Assembly (NCBI GenBank): GCA_045647745.1
Contig: JAZRMQ010000029.1
Coordinates: forward strand, 1 to 64,000
DNA from: HGM04593 sp045647745
Lineage (GTDB): Bacteria; Bacteroidota; Bacteroidia; Bacteroidales; Bacteroidaceae
Length of the DNA stretch: 64,000 nucleotides
Direction of reading: 5' to 3'
Below, one piece after another: positions 61,287 to 64,000 of the stretch (position 1 is its first letter; each line of letters begins with the position of its first letter). Both the position numbers and the translations under genes were made by a program. The notes below the pieces were generated by a model that had not been told where the DNA came from, made no database searches, and worked only from the letters and a program-made list of their open reading frames with translations.

Positions 61287-61898
61287 TCAGTAGTAACCGC
61301 TGGTGCCCTCGATTATCCCGGCGTTATTGTAGGGGAATATATACCCGCTCATCGTTAGATTGTTAGTGTTAAAATTGGGGTCAATGGTCGCCGAGGCCTG
61401 ATTGCTGCCGGCCGATAGTGTGATGCTCACTGTTGCCGATATTTCGCTGCCGAATATGCCAAAGCTGTAGTAGATGTTCCCGTATCGGTCGATGCGTATC
61501 TCTTCGTTGCCGATGCGACCGGTGAGCGTTATTCCGCCAAGGCCGTTGGGGGAGTATACATTGCTGTTGTTCAGTGCTGTCTGCACTGTTGCAATGCCAT
61601 TGTTGGCTGATATAAAGTTGGTGCTCTCGGTGACAAAATTGCTTGCGCCGTTGTTGAAGGCAACGCTCGATGCCTCGAGCGCCCACGAGCCGCTTTTCAG
61701 GGCTGCGATGGCTTGCATATATTGCACCGAATCGTTATGAATTTCTATTCTCTCCTCGGCGGCTCGCTTGCGCAATCTCTCGGCACGCCACGCAGCCTCC
61801 TTCTCTTTGCGAGTCATCTTTTTTTCTTGGGCAAACACTCCATCAAATATTGTGCATAACAAGAGTGATAGAACACTCAACAAAAGAATCCTTTTCAT
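61287..61898 (-). CDS. Exported DUF4251-family protein, apparently shortened by an in-frame TGA
   Basis: A 203-residue exported protein with signal peptide (residues 1-23, ending GVFAQ) followed by a basic/acidic helix (TRKEKEAAWRAERLRKRAAEE). A beta-rich DUF4251 domain then follows, with SPNGLGGITLTGRIGN near 115 and TVSITLSAGSNQASATI near 150. The family is common in Bacteroidales with unknown function. The domain is complete at the TGA. An open Pro/Gly-rich frame continues for 74 codons beyond it, so the original protein was probably longer. Confidence 0.75.
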   Translation of the reverse strand: MKRILLLSVLSLLLCTIFDGVFAQEKKMTRKEKEAAWRAERLRKRAAEERIEIHNDSVQYMQAIAALKSGSWALEASSVAFNNGASNFVTESTNFISANNGIATVQTALNNSNVYSPNGLGGITLTGRIGNEEIRIDRYGNIYYSFGIFGSEISATVSITLSAGSNQASATIDPNFNTNNLTMSGYIFPYNNAGIIEGTSGYY

Positions 61899-62083
61899 AA
61901 TAGTTGCAATTTATAAGTTCTGCTGTGAAAACAACAAGCGTGGTTGTTTATGTTGTAACAGAGTCAACTTTAACTTAGAATTAACTTTGCAACAGCACAT
62001 TAAGGAGTTAATGTGGCTTGTCTGCAAAGTCTTCGGGCTTCTTTTTTTGTGTCATTATTTCTTTTAAAGAATAAAAGTTGAAT

Positions 62084-62115
62084 ATTGTTTAAGCGATTAA
62101 AAATCATTACATTTG
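62084..62115 (+). promoter_or_regulatory. Promoter of the BspA-like gene
   Basis: ATTG (62084-62087), 20-nt spacer and exact TACATTTG -7 box (62108-62115), 85 nt before the start codon. The rest of the 61899-62200 gap shows nothing else I recognise. Confidence 0.6.
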
Positions 62116-62200
62116 CAGTGTAAAAATGTAGGAATAATCTAGGCTAAATTAAAAGCCATCGAGTAATATTTTGCTTTAAAAGAGATAATATATAAATTCT

Positions 62201-64000
62201 ATGAAAACAATTAAACATATATTCACTATGTTATTGCTGCTGTGTGCAACGATAGCAACAGCCCACGATTTTGAGGCCGGCGGTATTTATTACAATATCA
62301 TCAATGCCACAAACAAAACAGTTGAGGTTACTTACTGTGGAACATATTATAGTAGTTATTCCAACGAGTACACCGGCAGTGTTGTAATCCCCGAGAGTGT
62401 TACTTACATTGGAGTAACTTACCGTGTAACAAGCATTGGTTATGCTGCGTTCTCTTTTTGCACCGGGCTTACCGGCATTGTAATCCCTAACAGCGTAACA
62501 AGCATTGGAGATGATGCGTTCTGGGGTTGCACCGGGCTTACAAGCATTGTAATCCCTAACAGCGTCACAAGCATTGGATATAGTGCGTTCTCTGGTTGCT
62601 CCGGGCTTGCAAGCATTACAATTCCTAACAGCGTCACAAGCATTGGTGGTTCTGCGTTCTCTAAATGCACCGGGCTTACTAGTGTTGAAATCCCCAATAG
62701 CGTAACAAGCATTGGAAATTATGCGTTCAATGGTTGCACCGGGCTTACCAGCGTTGAAATCCCCAACAGCGTAACAAGCATTGGACGTGGAGCGTTCTAT
62801 GGTTGCACCGGGCTTGCCAGCGTTGAAATTCCAAACAGCGTAACAAGCATTGAAAATGATGCTTTCAGTGGTTGCACCGGGCTCACAGCCGTACATATTA
62901 GTGACCTTGCCGCTTGGTGTGGTATTGATTTTGGCACTTCTACTGCCAATCCATTGTGCTATGCAAAGAATTTATATTTGAATGGCGAACAGTTGACAAA
63001 CCTTACTATCCCTGCCGAGATTGTAGAGATAAAGAATTGTACATTCTATAATTGCTCCGAGCTTACCAGTGTTGTAATTCCTAACAACGTTACAAGCATT
63101 GGAAGTTCTGCGTTCTATGGTTGCACCGGGCTCAAGACTATTTACAATTTATCTAATTTGACATTCAGTAAAGGCTCAACCGGCAATGGTTACGTTGCAT
63201 TTTATGCCGACAAGGTTTACAATGCACTAAATGGCTCAATAGAGGGTGATTATATATTCGGTAAGCCAAGCAATATAAACACGCTGCTTTACTATTTAGG
63301 CAATGCAACAGAACTGACCCTGCCGGATGATTATAAAGGTGAAAATTATGTTATTGGTGCAAGCGTATTCAAAGGTAACACAACAATTACAAGTGTTGTA
63401 ATCCCCAACAGCGTAACAAGCATTGATGGTTCTGCGTTCTTTGGTTGCACCGGCCTCACAGCCGTACATATTAGTGACCTTGCCGCTTGGTGTGGTATTG
63501 ATTTTCATTTTGCCAATGCTAATCCATTATACTATGCAAAGAATTTGTATTTGAATGGGGAAAAACTAACAGAACTTATTATCCCTGATGGAATTGTAGA
63601 GATAAAGAATTATACATTCTATAATTGCAACAACCTTACCAGTGTTGTAATTCCTAATAGCGTCATAAGCATTGGAGATAGAGCGTTCGAAGATTGCTCC
63701 GGGCTTACCAGTGTTGAAATAGGTAACAGCGTAACAAGCATTGGAGATTGGGCGTTCTCTGGTTGCTCCGGGCTTACAGCCGTACATATTAGTGACCTTG
63801 CCGCTTGGTGTGGTATTGATTTTGGCAGTGCCGAAGCCAATCCATTGTACTATGCAAAGAATTTGTATTTGAATGGCGAACAGTTGACAAACCTTACTAT
63901 CCCTGCCGAGATTGTAGAGGTAAAAGGCTATGCTTTCTATAATTGCCACGGGCTAACAAGCATTGTAATTCCAAATAGCGTAACAAGTATTGGTGATTAT
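62201..64000 (+). CDS. BspA-like leucine-rich-repeat surface protein, partial at window end
   Basis: The frame is open for exactly 600 codons to the window edge, with no stop. A signal peptide covers residues 1-21 (ending IATAHD). The rest is about 15 copies of a 23-residue LRR_5 repeat (consensus SVTSIGxxAFxGCTGLTSVVIPN), typical of BspA/TpLRR proteins that bind host or bacterial surfaces. Three copies carry a longer insert, AVHISDLAAWCGIDF followed by YAKNLYLNGEQLT, forming a higher-order unit. The C terminus and any anchor lie outside the window. Confidence 0.93.
   Translation, partial: MKTIKHIFTMLLLLCATIATAHDFEAGGIYYNIINATNKTVEVTYCGTYYSSYSNEYTGSVVIPESVTYIGVTYRVTSIGYAAFSFCTGLTGIVIPNSVTSIGDDAFWGCTGLTSIVIPNSVTSIGYSAFSGCSGLASITIPNSVTSIGGSAFSKCTGLTSVEIPNSVTSIGNYAFNGCTGLTSVEIPNSVTSIGRGAFYGCTGLASVEIPNSVTSIENDAFSGCTGLTAVHISDLAAWCGIDFGTSTANPLCYAKNLYLNGEQLTNLTIPAEIVEIKNCTFYNCSELTSVVIPNNVTSIGSSAFYGCTGLKTIYNLSNLTFSKGSTGNGYVAFYADKVYNALNGSIEGDYIFGKPSNINTLLYYLGNATELTLPDDYKGENYVIGASVFKGNTTITSVVIPNSVTSIDGSAFFGCTGLTAVHISDLAAWCGIDFHFANANPLYYAKNLYLNGEKLTELIIPDGIVEIKNYTFYNCNNLTSVVIPNSVISIGDRAFEDCSGLTSVEIGNSVTSIGDWAFSGCSGLTAVHISDLAAWCGIDFGSAEANPLYYAKNLYLNGEQLTNLTIPAEIVEVKGYAFYNCHGLTSIVIPNSVTSIGDY
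62885..63944 (+). repeat. Three copies of a 170-bp higher-order repeat within the BspA-like gene
   Basis: Near-identical DNA starting ACAGCCGTACATATTAGTGA occurs at about 62885, 63458 and 63776, each running about 170 bp through the SDLAAWCGIDF and AKNLYLNGE codons. They differ mainly around codons for TSTANP, HFANANP and SAEANP. Such near-identity favours unequal recombination and size variation. Confidence 0.85.

Noticed and set aside
62231..62896. Repetitive minus-strand frame with GKPGAT repeats
   Set aside because: It is the complement of the BspA-like LRR repeats; the plus frame has signal peptide, promoter and family consensus.
62400..64000. CRISPR-like regular repeats
   Set aside because: The 69-bp period has no unique spacers and translates into in-frame LRR units.

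Overview
The window looks like a chromosomal segment of a gut-type anaerobe of the order Bacteroidales (Bacteroidaceae/Prevotellaceae-like). Evidence: promoters of the form TTTG-N19-21-TAnnTTTG, almost no Shine-Dalgarno sequences, separated pheS and pheT, DUF4251 and BspA-like LRR proteins, a serine-type sulfatase, and an oxygen-sensitive [FeFe] hydrogenase. No rRNA, tRNA, insertion sequence, prophage or CRISPR array was recognised.

Layout. 0-4.4 kb (leftward): galM, folC and the grpE-dnaJ chaperone pair. 4.6-10.3 kb (rightward): sulfatase, DbpA-type RNA helicase, serC, a YigZ/IMPACT protein and a metallopeptidase-like protein. 10.4-15.4 kb: a secreted GH29 alpha-L-fucosidase, a large secreted GEVED-like protein and a NahK-like sugar kinase, which with the sulfatase suggest host-glycan use. 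15.4-19.0 kb (leftward): aspT, asdA and rubredoxin, an aspartate-decarboxylation/antiport unit. 19.2-28.85 kb is an accessory defence island: a small unknown gene, hsdM-hsdS, a HEPN-nuclease (ApeA-like) gene inserted in the operon, hsdR, and an AT-rich HNH-endonuclease gene. 28.9-29.9 kb is a Fic AMP-transferase with its own HTH domain and a repeated palindromic operator. 30-36 kb (leftward): TPR protein, pgk, nth, a histidine phosphatase and pheS. 36.3-39.7 kb: a Rel/SpoT protein with a degraded synthetase site and two lipoproteins. 39.7-43.2 kb (leftward): aroE, menG, purC, phoH. 43.2-48.5 kb: an [FeFe] hydrogenase divergent from hydE-hydG-hydF. 48.6-54.5 kb: ALDH-SDR pair, MscS channel, FlK-like thioesterase, small lipoprotein, a probable structured ncRNA and ispE. 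54.7-61 kb: dnaB, trpS, pheT, yebC. 61-64 kb: a DUF4251 gene interrupted by an in-frame TGA, and a BspA-like leucine-rich-repeat protein running off the right end.

The most notable locus is the type I restriction operon with a HEPN RNase-like gene translationally coupled between hsdS and hsdR. This is the position PrrC (also HEPN) occupies in EcoprrI, but the N-terminal half is ApeA-like rather than an ABC ATPase. Other notable items are the Fic operator array, the TGA-interrupted gene whose tail reaches exactly to the terminator, and the structured intergenic RNA near 53.5 kb.
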